NCBI GenBank assembly: GCA_934277615.1
Contig: CAKQUV010000002.1
Location: forward strand, 62,001-126,000
Reading direction: 5' to 3'
DNA length: 64,000 nucleotides
Origin: an uncultured Clostridia bacterium
GTDB taxonomy: Bacteria; Bacillota; Clostridia; Christensenellales; CAG-917
The translations under genes were made by a program, and so were the position numbers. Below the pieces are notes generated by a model. The model saw only the letters and a program-made list of their open reading frames with translations. It had not been told where the DNA came from and made no database searches. Positions 50,951 to 58,425 of this stretch are shown in pieces (the first letter of the stretch is position 1; each line of letters starts with the position of its first letter).

Positions 50951-51508
50951 ATGAGCAGAGACATTGACAAAAAAAAGATACAATCGGCGGTGAGAGATAT
51001 TCTCGTCGCAATAGGAGAAAATCCCGACAGAGAAGGGCTCAAAGACACGCCCGACAGGGTAGCGCGTATGCTCGAGGAACTTACGGCAGGATACGATGAG
51101 AGCGTGTCGGGGCATTTGTCAAAGACTTTTGACGAGAGCGGAAGCGCGATTGTGGTAGAGCGAGATATCGATTTTTCGTCCACTTGCGAGCATCACCTTA
51201 TGCCTTTTTTCGGCAAGGTGCATATTGCCTACGTTCCAAGCGGCAAAGTGGTCGGGCTTTCCAAACTTGCAAGAGTCGTTGACGTCTTTGCCAAGAGATT
51301 GCAACTGCAAGAGAGGCTCAACGCACAGATTGCGGACGCGATTTACCAAGAACTTGCGCCCAAGGGCGTTATCGTGGTTGTGGAGGCTCAACACACTTGC
51401 ATGACCGCACGCGGAGTGAAGAAAGTCGGCTCGAACACGCTTACTTATGCCGTAAGAGGCGAAATTGACGACGCAGTCAAGGCAATGATGCTCGGAGGCG
51501 CGCAATGA
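50951..51508 (+). CDS. folE: GTP cyclohydrolase I
   Basis: 185 residues from ATG 50951, which gives MSRDIDKKKIQSAVRDIL; AGAGG lies 14 bases upstream, a loose spacing. Zinc and substrate motifs are TCEHHLMPFFGKVHIAY, KVVGLSKLARVVDVFA, LQLQERL and QHTCMTARGV. It converts GTP to dihydroneopterin triphosphate, the first committed pterin step. The ATGA overlap with folP shows coupled translation. Confidence 0.96.
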   Translation: MSRDIDKKKIQSAVRDILVAIGENPDREGLKDTPDRVARMLEELTAGYDESVSGHLSKTFDESGSAIVVERDIDFSSTCEHHLMPFFGKVHIAYVPSGKVVGLSKLARVVDVFAKRLQLQERLNAQIADAIYQELAPKGVIVVVEAQHTCMTARGVKKVGSNTLTYAVRGEIDDAVKAMMLGGAQ

Positions 51509-52308
51509 AAGGGGATAGAGTTTACGATTTGCACGTAAGGAACAAAGTTTTTACGAGCGGAACGCACGTTATGGCGATTCTCAACGCAACGCCCGACAGT
51601 TTTTACGAGGGGAGCAGACATCGTTTCGATGCGGTTGAAACTGCAAAAAAGTTTATCGAACAAGGAGCGGAGATTATCGACGTGGGCGGACAATCCACAA
51701 GACCCGGCGCTGCAAAAGTCGGCTCTTTGGAAGAGATGTCAAGGGTATTGCCCGTAATCGAGCAAATCCGCGCGCAATTTCCCGACATCCCAATAAGCGT
51801 TGATACATTTTATCCCGACGTTGCCGCAAGCGCAATCGACGCCGGCGCGGATATGATAAACGACGTAAGTTGTCTAAAATACGACGGTATGGCGCAAGTT
51901 ATTGCCGAAAAGGGCGCGTCCGTTTGCGTTATGCACGACAGGCGCGACAGCAAGATAAAAGACTTGTTTTTGGACAAAGAAACAGGGCTTGCTTCCGCAG
52001 TGGACAAACTGTTGAAGTGTGGCGTGGCAAAAAACAAAATCTTGCTTGACGGCGGAATAGGATTCAACAAAAACAACGACGAGGACTGGCAACTTTTGAA
52101 CGGCTACGACAAGCTCGTCGATATGTTTGACGAGTATCCGTTTTTGCTCGGCACGTCGCGCAAGTCTATGTTCGGAGGTGAAGTGGGAGGTAGACTTTCG
52201 GCAACTCTCGACAGCACCGTGCTTGCTGTAAAACAAGGCGTTTTGTTCGTGCGAGTGCACGACGTCAAGGAAAACGCAATGGTCATCAAGTGCTATTCGA
52301 AGGTGTGA
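51505..52308 (+). CDS. folP: Dihydropteroate synthase
   Basis: 267 residues. MAILNATPDSFYEGSR is the first loop, DVGGQSTRPGAAKV the pABA/pterin loop 2, and NDVSCL, ILLDGGIGFNKN (usual DPGIGFGK) and LLGTSRKSM the remaining pterin-site motifs; the His of the last strand is in VRVHDVKEN. It condenses pABA with hydroxymethyl-dihydropterin diphosphate and is the sulfonamide target. It is followed one base later by folBK. Confidence 0.95.
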   Translation: MKGDRVYDLHVRNKVFTSGTHVMAILNATPDSFYEGSRHRFDAVETAKKFIEQGAEIIDVGGQSTRPGAAKVGSLEEMSRVLPVIEQIRAQFPDIPISVDTFYPDVAASAIDAGADMINDVSCLKYDGMAQVIAEKGASVCVMHDRRDSKIKDLFLDKETGLASAVDKLLKCGVAKNKILLDGGIGFNKNNDEDWQLLNGYDKLVDMFDEYPFLLGTSRKSMFGGEVGGRLSATLDSTVLAVKQGVLFVRVHDVKENAMVIKCYSKV

Positions 52309-52309
52309 T

Positions 52310-53116
52310 ATGGACGTTATTGTTTTGAAAGATTTTGAAGTAACGGCATGCCACGGAGTCAATCCCGAAGAGAAGGTAAATCCGCAAAGATTTTTGTTTA
52401 CGGCAGAGATTTTTACGGATTTTTCAAAGTGCGCCAAAAACGACGATTTGACGCAAACCATAAGTTATAGCGCCGTAAAAAAGACTTTAAAGTCCTTTTG
52501 TGAAAACAACTGCTTTGATTTGATAGAAACTCTTGCCAAGAGAGGCGCGTCGCTTTTGCTAAAAACCTACCCCCTTGCAAGCGGTGTGAAACTCACCGTC
52601 AAAAAGCCCGACGCACCTATGAGCGGTGTTTTCGATTACGTCGCGGTAAGCACGGAACTTTGGTGGCATGAGGTTTATCTCGCGCTCGGATCAAATATGG
52701 GCGATCGCAACGCATACCTCGATTTTGCGATAGACAGATTGAAGGCGGACGACAATTTCAAGGACATCGAAGAAAGCGGGAGAATGCAGTCCGCACCATA
52801 TGGCAACGTCGCAACGGATACCTTTGTCAACAGCGCGGTGAAGTGCAAGACTTTGTATACTCCTCACGAGTTGCTCGATACGATTATGCAAATAGAAAAG
52901 GGCGGAGACCGCGTTCGTAAAGAGAGATGGGGCAACCGCACTCTCGATATCGATATCTTGTTTTACGACGATTTGATAATAGAGGACGACGATTTGTGCG
53001 TACCGCACATCGATATGCAAAATCGCGAATTTGTATTGAAACCTCTTTGTGAATTGTGCCCCAACAAAGTGCATCCGCTTTTTAATAAACGTATCATTGA
53101 ACTAAAAACGCACTAA
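52310..53116 (+). CDS. folBK: FolB-FolK fusion: dihydroneopterin aldolase and HPPK
   Basis: 268 residues in two domains. Residues 1-~118 are FolB (VLKDFEVTACHGVNPEEKVNPQRF; catalytic Lys in TVKKPDAPM; Glu in NCFDLIETLA). Residues ~122-268 are HPPK (ALGSNMGDRNAYLDFAI, GRMQSAPYGN, NSAVKC, RVRKERWGNRTLDIDILFY). It makes hydroxymethyl-dihydropterin diphosphate for FolP. The final codons lie in the left arm of hairpin repeat E3, giving the ending KTH, also seen at the end of the LURP-one gene. Confidence 0.95.
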   Translation: MDVIVLKDFEVTACHGVNPEEKVNPQRFLFTAEIFTDFSKCAKNDDLTQTISYSAVKKTLKSFCENNCFDLIETLAKRGASLLLKTYPLASGVKLTVKKPDAPMSGVFDYVAVSTELWWHEVYLALGSNMGDRNAYLDFAIDRLKADDNFKDIEESGRMQSAPYGNVATDTFVNSAVKCKTLYTPHELLDTIMQIEKGGDRVRKERWGNRTLDIDILFYDDLIIEDDDLCVPHIDMQNREFVLKPLCELCPNKVHPLFNKRIIELKTH

Positions 53117-53228
53117 ATCGCGCCTAACTTCGGCAGAGCCGTCCGATTGCCAACTCATTTACGTTTAGTAAATTAGGGTTGCCACTCGGACAGCTCTTTC
53201 TTGTTATGCATCGATTTATCGCGTTTTT
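53104..53228 (+). repeat. Gene-end hairpin repeat, copy E3
   Basis: Outer arms AAAAACGC..TAAATCG / CGATTTA..GCGTTTTT include the folBK stop codon. GCCTAAC (53122-53128) faces GTTATGC (53203-53209), followed inward by an unpaired ~6-nt spacer and arms AGAGCCGTCCGA (53135-53146) / TCGGACAGCTCT (53186-53197). Apex: GCCAACTCA, TTTAC/GTAAA, TAGGGTTGCC. Confidence 0.85.
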
Positions 53229-53364
53229 TATTAACTTTTATAAACTTATCTTTTACTATAATATGGCATTTTTGCTTCAAATCAATTGCCTATTGCACAT
53301 ATTATCCACATATGTTATCATATCAGTGTAATAAAACACATTGTGTTCAAAAAGAGGAGAAAAT

Positions 53365-53868
53365 ATGAGGATAATTATTAAGCAAAAGTATTTCACAATC
53401 GGTAACAAATTCAAAATCACGGACGAAAACGACGCCGTCGTGTTCTTTGCCGTGCGCCAGTTTGACAGAATTATGTCAAACGTCGTGTTGTTTGACAAAA
53501 ACGATACGCCCCTTTTGCGTGTGCAAGCGGAACTCAAAAAGTTTTTTACAACCTATTTCGAGGTCAATGACGCTTACGGCGCAAAACTCTTTGCCATTGA
53601 CGAAAAATTGCCGTTTTTCTGCTTTAAGCGCGCCAAGACCGTTGGCAATATCGACGTCAAAATCAAGTGCGGACCAATACATATGAAAGCGTATATTTCG
53701 GACGGTAAAGGTTCTTACGACAAAACGCCCGTCGTGCGTGCCCGCAAAAAGATTTTAAGCATTGCCGACACCTACGTCGTGGATATCGACGATGCGCGAA
53801 TTCGTTCGGAGTACGGTGCTGTCATTGGCATCTGGTATGATTTAATCAAACATAACAAAACGCACTAA
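53365..53868 (+). CDS. LURP-one-related (tubby-like) protein
   Basis: 167 residues from ATG 53365 with AGAGGAG upstream. The beta-rich LURP-one pattern is seen: IKQKYFTIGNKFKITDENDAVVFFAVRQF, then alternating strands to VDIDDARIRSEYGAVIGIWYDLI. Bacterial members are uncharacterised; the fold resembles the tubby barrel and may bind lipids. The gene stands alone between hairpin repeats E3 and E4, and its last codons (KTH) come from the left arm of E4. Confidence 0.82.
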   Translation: MRIIIKQKYFTIGNKFKITDENDAVVFFAVRQFDRIMSNVVLFDKNDTPLLRVQAELKKFFTTYFEVNDAYGAKLFAIDEKLPFFCFKRAKTVGNIDVKIKCGPIHMKAYISDGKGSYDKTPVVRARKKILSIADTYVVDIDDARIRSEYGAVIGIWYDLIKHNKTH

Positions 53869-53980
53869 ATTGCGCCTAACTGCGTCAAGTCAGTCCGCCC
53901 GTCAACTCATTTACGATTAGTAAATTAGGGTTGCCGTTCGGACAGCCTTTCCTTGTTATGCATCGATTTATTGTGTTTTG
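53856..53980 (+). repeat. Gene-end hairpin repeat, copy E4
   Basis: Outer arms CAAAACGCACTAAAT / ATTTATTGTGTTTTG (13 of 15 pair) include the LURP-one stop codon. GCCTAAC (53874-53880) faces GTTATGC (53955-53961). The apex GTCAACTCATTTACG..AGTAAATTAGGGTTGCC is nearly identical to E3, while stems differ. About 80% identical to E3 overall. Confidence 0.85.
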
Positions 53981-54042
53981 CGTAAACTAAATTCAAATTC
54001 TACACAAAACAAAAAAACGATTACAATAAATTCAAATAAAAT

Positions 54043-54070
54043 AAAAGCCCGACGTCGTCGGGCTTTTTTA
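54043..54070. terminator. Bidirectional terminator before the antiporter gene
   Basis: AAAAGCCCGAC/GTCGGGCTTTT stem with a GTC loop and six T. Confidence 0.9.
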
Positions 54071-54088
54071 TATGGTAATTTCAATCTA

Positions 54089-55216
54089 TTAAATACTAAA
54101 AATACTTATCGTTCCTACCGTGTTGAGAATAAGCAACGTTACGTAGGTTACGTATCCGCAAAGAAGGAGTATTCCTTGCCAACGTTTGAACTTGCCCATA
54201 ATCAAAGCGGGGATAAGCGCAAAGCCTGCAACCGCGATGCAGAAGGGGAAGTCAATCGTAAGCGATTGTGCGTCGACGGGGAGAGGTTGTCCCGTTTTGC
54301 CGAGCGTGATAAACGTACAAAGGGGGAGTATCAATGAAAGGTCGATGATGTTTGCGCCGATGATGTTGCCCACGGACAAATCCGCTTTTTTCTTGACGAT
54401 TGAGGTGATAGCGGTGACGAGTTCGGGCAAAGACGTGCCGACTGCAAGGATTGTAACGCCGATGATGCCTTCGGGCACTTTCAATTTTCTTGCGAGCGCC
54501 GCGCCGTTGTCGCACATAAGTTGCGCGCCCACGAAAATGGTTGCCGCACCGAGGATAAAGACGAAGATATTCTTTGCGATATCCTTTCTTTCAATCACCA
54601 TACCCGTCTTTTTGAGGGTGATTTTTCTTGCTTCTTTCTTCTCAAAATAATCAAACAAAATGCCGTTGCCTTTGGGGCTGTTTTCCTCGATTGATTCTAT
54701 GCCCTTGTCGTTGAGAAGCAAATCGGAGTGTTTTTTTGCGCTGATGATGTTTTCGATGAGGAAAATGACGAACATCGCAAGGATAATGATTGCGTTCCAC
54801 CAGTTGAAAGAGCCGTTGGAGCTCAAGCCCCACAAAAGTGCGATGGTTGCAAGCAAAATGCAGACTTTTGCAACGTAATCTTTGCGTTTGAGGGTAGGTG
54901 CGATAAACACGAGCGAGAAAGCCATAATAAGCGCGATATTGCAATTGACGGAACCCACAGCGTTTCCGATTGCCATGGATGCCTGACCTTGCGCCGCCGA
55001 TATGCTCGACACCAAAATCTCGGGAATAGTCGTTGCAACGCTGACTATCGTCGCGCCGATAATAAACGTCGGAATACCCGACACTTCCGCAATCCAGCTT
55101 GCCGCGTCGACGAACCAATCTCCGCCTTTGACGACAAACAAAATGCCGAGCGCGAGAAGGATGATATACGTAGCCATGCCGTTGCCTTCCATCATACCCA
55201 AAAGCGAACTTGTCAT
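54089..55216 (-). CDS. Calcium/sodium antiporter (CaCA family, YrbG-like)
   Basis: 375 residues from ATG 55216, preceded by AAGGAGAGA; frame upstream lacks a ribosome-binding site. Two inverted-repeat halves of five helices carry the alpha-motifs: GATIVSVATTIPEILVSS...GNAVGSVNCNIA in half one and GVTILAVGTSLPELVTA...GNIIGANIIDLSL in half two, with the ion-binding Glu in each PE. A ~60-residue charged loop joins the halves. Exchanges Ca2+ for Na+ or H+. Confidence 0.92.
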   Translation of the reverse strand: MTSSLLGMMEGNGMATYIILLALGILFVVKGGDWFVDAASWIAEVSGIPTFIIGATIVSVATTIPEILVSSISAAQGQASMAIGNAVGSVNCNIALIMAFSLVFIAPTLKRKDYVAKVCILLATIALLWGLSSNGSFNWWNAIIILAMFVIFLIENIISAKKHSDLLLNDKGIESIEENSPKGNGILFDYFEKKEARKITLKKTGMVIERKDIAKNIFVFILGAATIFVGAQLMCDNGAALARKLKVPEGIIGVTILAVGTSLPELVTAITSIVKKKADLSVGNIIGANIIDLSLILPLCTFITLGKTGQPLPVDAQSLTIDFPFCIAVAGFALIPALIMGKFKRWQGILLLCGYVTYVTLLILNTVGTISIFSI

Positions 55217-55280
55217 ACATTCTCTCCTTGTGCGTTGCGCACCGCTTAAAACTAACACTTTTTCTGCACAAAGTCAATAC

Positions 55281-55311
55281 AAAAAGAAAAACCGCTTATA
55301 AATAAGCGGTA
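55281..55311 (-). terminator. mscL terminator
   Basis: ACCGCTTAT/ATAAGCGGT inverted repeat with a T-rich tail on the minus strand. Confidence 0.75.
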
Positions 55312-55337
55312 AATCTTTTTCCGTAAATCCGATAGGA

Positions 55338-55970
55338 TTATTCCTTGTCTGCTTTTTCCTCGAGAAGAGCGGTTGCTTTTTCGACTTGTTGCGCTTTGAG
55401 AAGGTCGCGGATTTCGCGGAGCAAATCGTCGGTCGATTCGGGTTTTGCAGCCTCTGCCGCCGCTGCTGCTTCTGCGTCTGCCTTTGCTTGCGCTTCGTCG
55501 CGAGCCGCTTTGATTGCTTTGAGTTCTTTTCTGGTGGGAACTTTGCCTTTGATGGTCGCTTTTTCTTCGTCGGTGAGCGATTCGAGGAACTTGGTATCTC
55601 TCTTAAGTCCTGTAAATCCGCCTTTAACCGAGTTGATAAGTTTGATGATTGCAAACAAAACAAGGGCGGTAAGCAAGAACGTGATAATTGCGCTAATAAC
55701 TGCGCCAAAGTCCATAATGACGGCTTCTTTTATGACCGTGCCTGCCTCGTCTACGACAGGATTTCTCAATACGACTTGCAAGCTTTTGCCGTCGCCAAGA
55801 GGAATCATATTGATGAGCGGTTGGAGAATACCTTTGACAAGTGCGGTTACTATTGCGGTAAACGCACTGCCGATAATCATACCAACGGCGAGATCGAGAA
55901 CACTGCCTCTGTTGATGAACGCTTTAAACTCTTTCCAAAGTTTGAATTCGGGTTTCTTCATTTTCTTCAT
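55338..55970 (-). CDS. mscL: Large-conductance mechanosensitive channel
   Basis: 210 residues, against ~130-150 for most MscL. FKAFINRGSVLDLAVGMIIGSAFTAIVTALV is the N-terminal helix plus pore helix 1. FGAVISAIITFLLTALVLFAIIKLIN is helix 2. The cytoplasmic tail is extended by ~65 residues, with an Ala/Glu/Lys-rich helix (RDEAQAKADAEAAAAAEAA) before the terminal bundle LLREIRDLLKAQ, which is the usual C-terminus. AGGAG lies 9 bases upstream of the ATG. It relieves hypo-osmotic pressure. Confidence 0.95.
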   Translation of the reverse strand: MKKMKKPEFKLWKEFKAFINRGSVLDLAVGMIIGSAFTAIVTALVKGILQPLINMIPLGDGKSLQVVLRNPVVDEAGTVIKEAVIMDFGAVISAIITFLLTALVLFAIIKLINSVKGGFTGLKRDTKFLESLTDEEKATIKGKVPTRKELKAIKAARDEAQAKADAEAAAAAEAAKPESTDDLLREIRDLLKAQQVEKATALLEEKADKE

Positions 55971-56082
55971 TGCTGTTTTCTCCTACGTTGATGTCAAAAT
56001 AATAATACTTATCGTATTTTAAGTCAAGAAAATCGTCCGAATTAAGCGCAATCGCAAAATTTTCTCTTATTTTTCAAAGTGG

Positions 56083-56111
56083 TTGACAGCGGTAAGGCGC
56101 AAGTGTACAAT
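56083..56111 (+). promoter_or_regulatory. Promoter of the TPP-riboswitch/thiT transcript
   Basis: TTGACA (56083-56088), 17-bp spacer, TACAAT (56106-56111). Confidence 0.85.
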
Positions 56112-56114
56112 AAT

Positions 56115-56242
56115 GTTTGCTAGGGGTGCCGAAAGGCTGAGATGATACCCTCAAACTTGTGAGATAATCCTCGCGTAAGGAAAGCAAACTATAGTAATAT
56201 TGTTTTTCACTCAAGTTCCCCCAAGCAAGTTTTGGAGGACTT
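56115..56242 (+). promoter_or_regulatory. TPP riboswitch with ribosome-binding-site hairpin
   Basis: The aptamer (56115-56189) has P1 GTTTGC/GCAAAC, the GGGGTGCC...GGCTGAGATGATACCC pyrimidine-sensor half (conserved CTGAGA at 56137-56142) and the AATCCTCGCGTAAGGAAAGC pyrophosphate-sensor half. Downstream, AAGTTCCCCCAA (56213-56224) pairs with TTGGAGGACTT (56232-56242) and hides the GGAGG ribosome-binding site. No T-run follows, so control is translational: TPP should switch the gene off. Confidence 0.95.
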
Positions 56243-56247
56243 TTTTT

Positions 56248-57426
56248 ATGGATATCGAGACTTTGAGCGACAAACTGCAATACGTCGCGCTCTATCTTGC
56301 CGTGGCAATCGTGGCGGCGTTTATTGTGGTCGGGCTTCTCGTTTGGTTCAAGAAACGCGACAAATTCGCCGATTTCAAAAAATACGCCGTCGGCATCGTA
56401 ACGGGCTTTGCCGTAACAATGGTGGTCGTGTTTGCTTACGTCAAGTTTCAATGCAATCTGGGCGATATGCAAGCCAAACTCTTTTACCCCATTCTCGCAA
56501 CGCTCATAACTGTGGTCGCAGGCGCAATCGCAATGCTCGTAAGCTCGCTTTTCAGCAACAAAGCGACAAAGATTTCCTTTATCGTAACGGCATTAGCGGT
56601 GCTTGGATGTTTTATCGCCACAATGGTGCTTATGGCGCAATACTACGGCGATATTGCGGAGGATTATCCGTCCGCAAACCTCGTTGGCATGATTGTATCC
56701 GCAGTCGTGTTTATGGTGATAATGGTCGTTATGTGGTTTGTAGGGGACAAGCGCAAGATGAGCGACACTCGCTCTATCGTTTATGGCGCAATCTCAATCG
56801 CACTTTCCTTCGCGCTCTCGTACGCACGCATTTTCAAACTTCCTCAAGGCGGCTCCGTAACGTTCGCAAGCCTCCTTCCGCTCATGGTGTATTGCTGCAT
56901 GTTCGGCACGAGAAGAGGTCTTATCGTATGCACGATATACGGCGTTTTACAAGCGCTACAAGACCCGTACATAATTCACCCGATGCAATTCTTGCTCGAT
57001 TATCCTCTTGCATTCGGTCTTATCGGCGTAAGCGGCATATTTATGGAGAAGGGCGTATTCAAGGATAAAAAAGTCGTTGCATTCCTGCTCGGCGGCGTTA
57101 TCGCAGTCGTATTGAGATACGCATGCCACGTATGCTCCGGCGTCTTTGCGTTTGCCGACTATGCCGACCTCGATAAGTACAACACCGCAATCGCATACAG
57201 CATGGCGTACAACTCCTTCGCTTTTGTGGATATGCTCATCGCTCTCGTCGCAGGCAGCGTCTTGTTTGCTTCCAAATCCTTTACGGCGCTTATGCAAAAG
57301 TCAAGCGACTTGAACAAGGCGGCGGAAGTCGCACCCTTGCAAGAGGTTGAGGATGACGAACCCGTTGACGAAATCGACCGTCAAATCATCGAAAGCCAAA
57401 AAGCAGACGATGAAAGTCAAAATTAA
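56248..57426 (+). CDS. thiT: Thiamine ECF transporter S component (ThiT) with extra N-terminal membrane domain
   Basis: 392 residues, twice the ~190 of ThiT. The C-terminal half (~165-365) is ThiT: ISIALSFALSYARIFKLPQGGSVTFASLLPLMVYCCMFGTRRG, GLIVCTIYGVLQALQDP, HPMQFLLDYPLAFGLIGVSG (conserved thiamine-site Tyr/Trp region), and AIAYSMAYNSFAFVDML. The N-terminal ~160 residues hold four or five additional helices (for example YVALYLAVAIVAAFIVVGLLVW and ITVVAGAIAMLVSSL) of unknown role. The riboswitch confirms the substrate. An ECF ATPase/T module is not in the window. Confidence 0.88.
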   Translation: MDIETLSDKLQYVALYLAVAIVAAFIVVGLLVWFKKRDKFADFKKYAVGIVTGFAVTMVVVFAYVKFQCNLGDMQAKLFYPILATLITVVAGAIAMLVSSLFSNKATKISFIVTALAVLGCFIATMVLMAQYYGDIAEDYPSANLVGMIVSAVVFMVIMVVMWFVGDKRKMSDTRSIVYGAISIALSFALSYARIFKLPQGGSVTFASLLPLMVYCCMFGTRRGLIVCTIYGVLQALQDPYIIHPMQFLLDYPLAFGLIGVSGIFMEKGVFKDKKVVAFLLGGVIAVVLRYACHVCSGVFAFADYADLDKYNTAIAYSMAYNSFAFVDMLIALVAGSVLFASKSFTALMQKSSDLNKAAEVAPLQEVEDDEPVDEIDRQIIESQKADDESQN

Positions 57427-57450
57427 TAGTTAATAATTATTAATTAATAA

Positions 57451-57560
57451 TTGTGGAATATTCCACAACTTGCGCCTATGGCGCAAATATCACTTTTTGC
57501 GTAAGCAAAAAATATCACTTGTGCGTAGCACAAATATCACTGCACGAAGTGCAATATCAC
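57451..57560 (+). repeat. ATATCAC-hairpin array 2
   Basis: Starts with the AT tract TTAATAATTATTAATTAATAA (57431-57451 region) and palindrome TTGTGGAATATTCCACAA (57451-57468). Four hairpins follow, TTGCGCC/GGCGCAA, TTTTTGC/GCAAAAA, TTGTGC/GCACAA and TGCAC/GTGCA, each followed by ATATCAC. The rest of the gap is a terminator and AT-rich DNA. Confidence 0.9.
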
Positions 57561-57584
57561 TGTTCCATTTTAAATAAACAAATC

Positions 57585-57612
57585 AAAAAGCACGGGCGAG
57601 CCGTGCTTTTTT
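57585..57612. terminator. Bidirectional terminator between thiT and thiN
   Basis: AAAAAGCACGG/CCGTGCTTTTT stem with GCGAG loop. Confidence 0.92.
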
Positions 57613-57724
57613 GTTAGAAAGGTTTGAAAACGATGAATTGTTTTACGCTATATATACAATCGCCGCTTTGTCTTTATTGGGATTTTCCAAAAAAATTCGA
57701 TTTTTCCAAAACTTTTTCAAAAAA

Positions 57725-58327
57725 TCAGAATTTGATGTATCGGAATACAAAAACGCCGCCCAATTTGACGTTGATATGTATCTTTCCGCCAAGCGATACG
57801 TTGCTCAGCCCTCTCGAATCGCAAGAAGTCAATATCAGCTCGTCAAGTGGGTATTCGAGATTTCTAGAGTCCGTTACAAGCGCTTTTTCGCCGTAGGGCA
57901 GTATGGATATAGTTTCGCCCTTTTGAGTGGACATATCAAATTCGCCCTCGACGTAATATATATCGAGCCCGTCCTCTTCGGCTTTGACTTTCATCCCGAG
58001 ATTGTGAGCAAGGCGCATAATGGCAAGGTTGCAAAGCACGTGGTCTTGTCGTCCGCCGGTAACGCCGTACAGCACGATTTCGTCCGCGCCGAGGTTTTCT
58101 TTGGCGTAATACACGGCAAGTTCTCCGTCGCTTGCGTCCTTGTGCGTGTCGTGTTTAACAATGGGAATATCGACGTCGGAAGGCATTTCGAGAGAGTCGA
58201 AGTCGCCCAAAATAACGTCGGCGTCAACGGGGCATACGCTGTATCCTCCGTCGCAACAAAGCACTTTGTCGGCTTTGATTTTTCGTTTGATTTGATGTCC
58301 GCAGTTAAGTACAATTGCAACTTTCAT
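57725..58327 (-). CDS. thiN: Thiamine pyrophosphokinase
   Basis: 200 residues from ATG 58327 (MKVAIVLNCG). Catalytic-domain motifs: CCDGGYSVC, VILGDFDSL (metal-binding Asp), DASDGELAVYYA and LYGVTGGRQDHVLCNLAIM. The C-terminal thiamine-binding beta-domain includes ISILPYGEKALVT and TSCDSRGLSN (usual S-x-G-x-SN). It converts thiamine to TPP. An extended -10 box lies 6 bases before the ATG, so the mRNA is apparently leaderless. It faces thiT, the importer of its substrate. Confidence 0.92.
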   Translation of the reverse strand: MKVAIVLNCGHQIKRKIKADKVLCCDGGYSVCPVDADVILGDFDSLEMPSDVDIPIVKHDTHKDASDGELAVYYAKENLGADEIVLYGVTGGRQDHVLCNLAIMRLAHNLGMKVKAEEDGLDIYYVEGEFDMSTQKGETISILPYGEKALVTDSRNLEYPLDELILTSCDSRGLSNVSLGGKIHINVKLGGVFVFRYIKF

Positions 58328-58333
58328 AAGCAC

Positions 58334-58342
58334 ATTATAGCA
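58334..58342 (-). promoter_or_regulatory. Extended -10 promoter of thiN
   Basis: Minus strand TGCTATAAT (58342-58334), only 6 bases before the ATG; no recognisable -35. Confidence 0.65.
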
Positions 58343-58360
58343 CAAATTCCGCATTTCGTA

Positions 58361-58389
58361 TTGAAAAGTTATATTTTTATGTTTATAAT
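58361..58389 (+). promoter_or_regulatory. Promoter of the alpha/beta hydrolase gene
   Basis: TTGAAA (58361-58366), 17-bp spacer, TATAAT (58384-58389), back to back with the thiN promoter. Confidence 0.85.
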
Positions 58390-58425
58390 ATATTATTATC
58401 TCAATTTATATGCGAGGACAAGGCT

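Noticed and set aside
57613..57724. Start of another gene at ATG 57631
   Set aside because: The frames there overlap thiN on the opposite strand and show no family resemblance.
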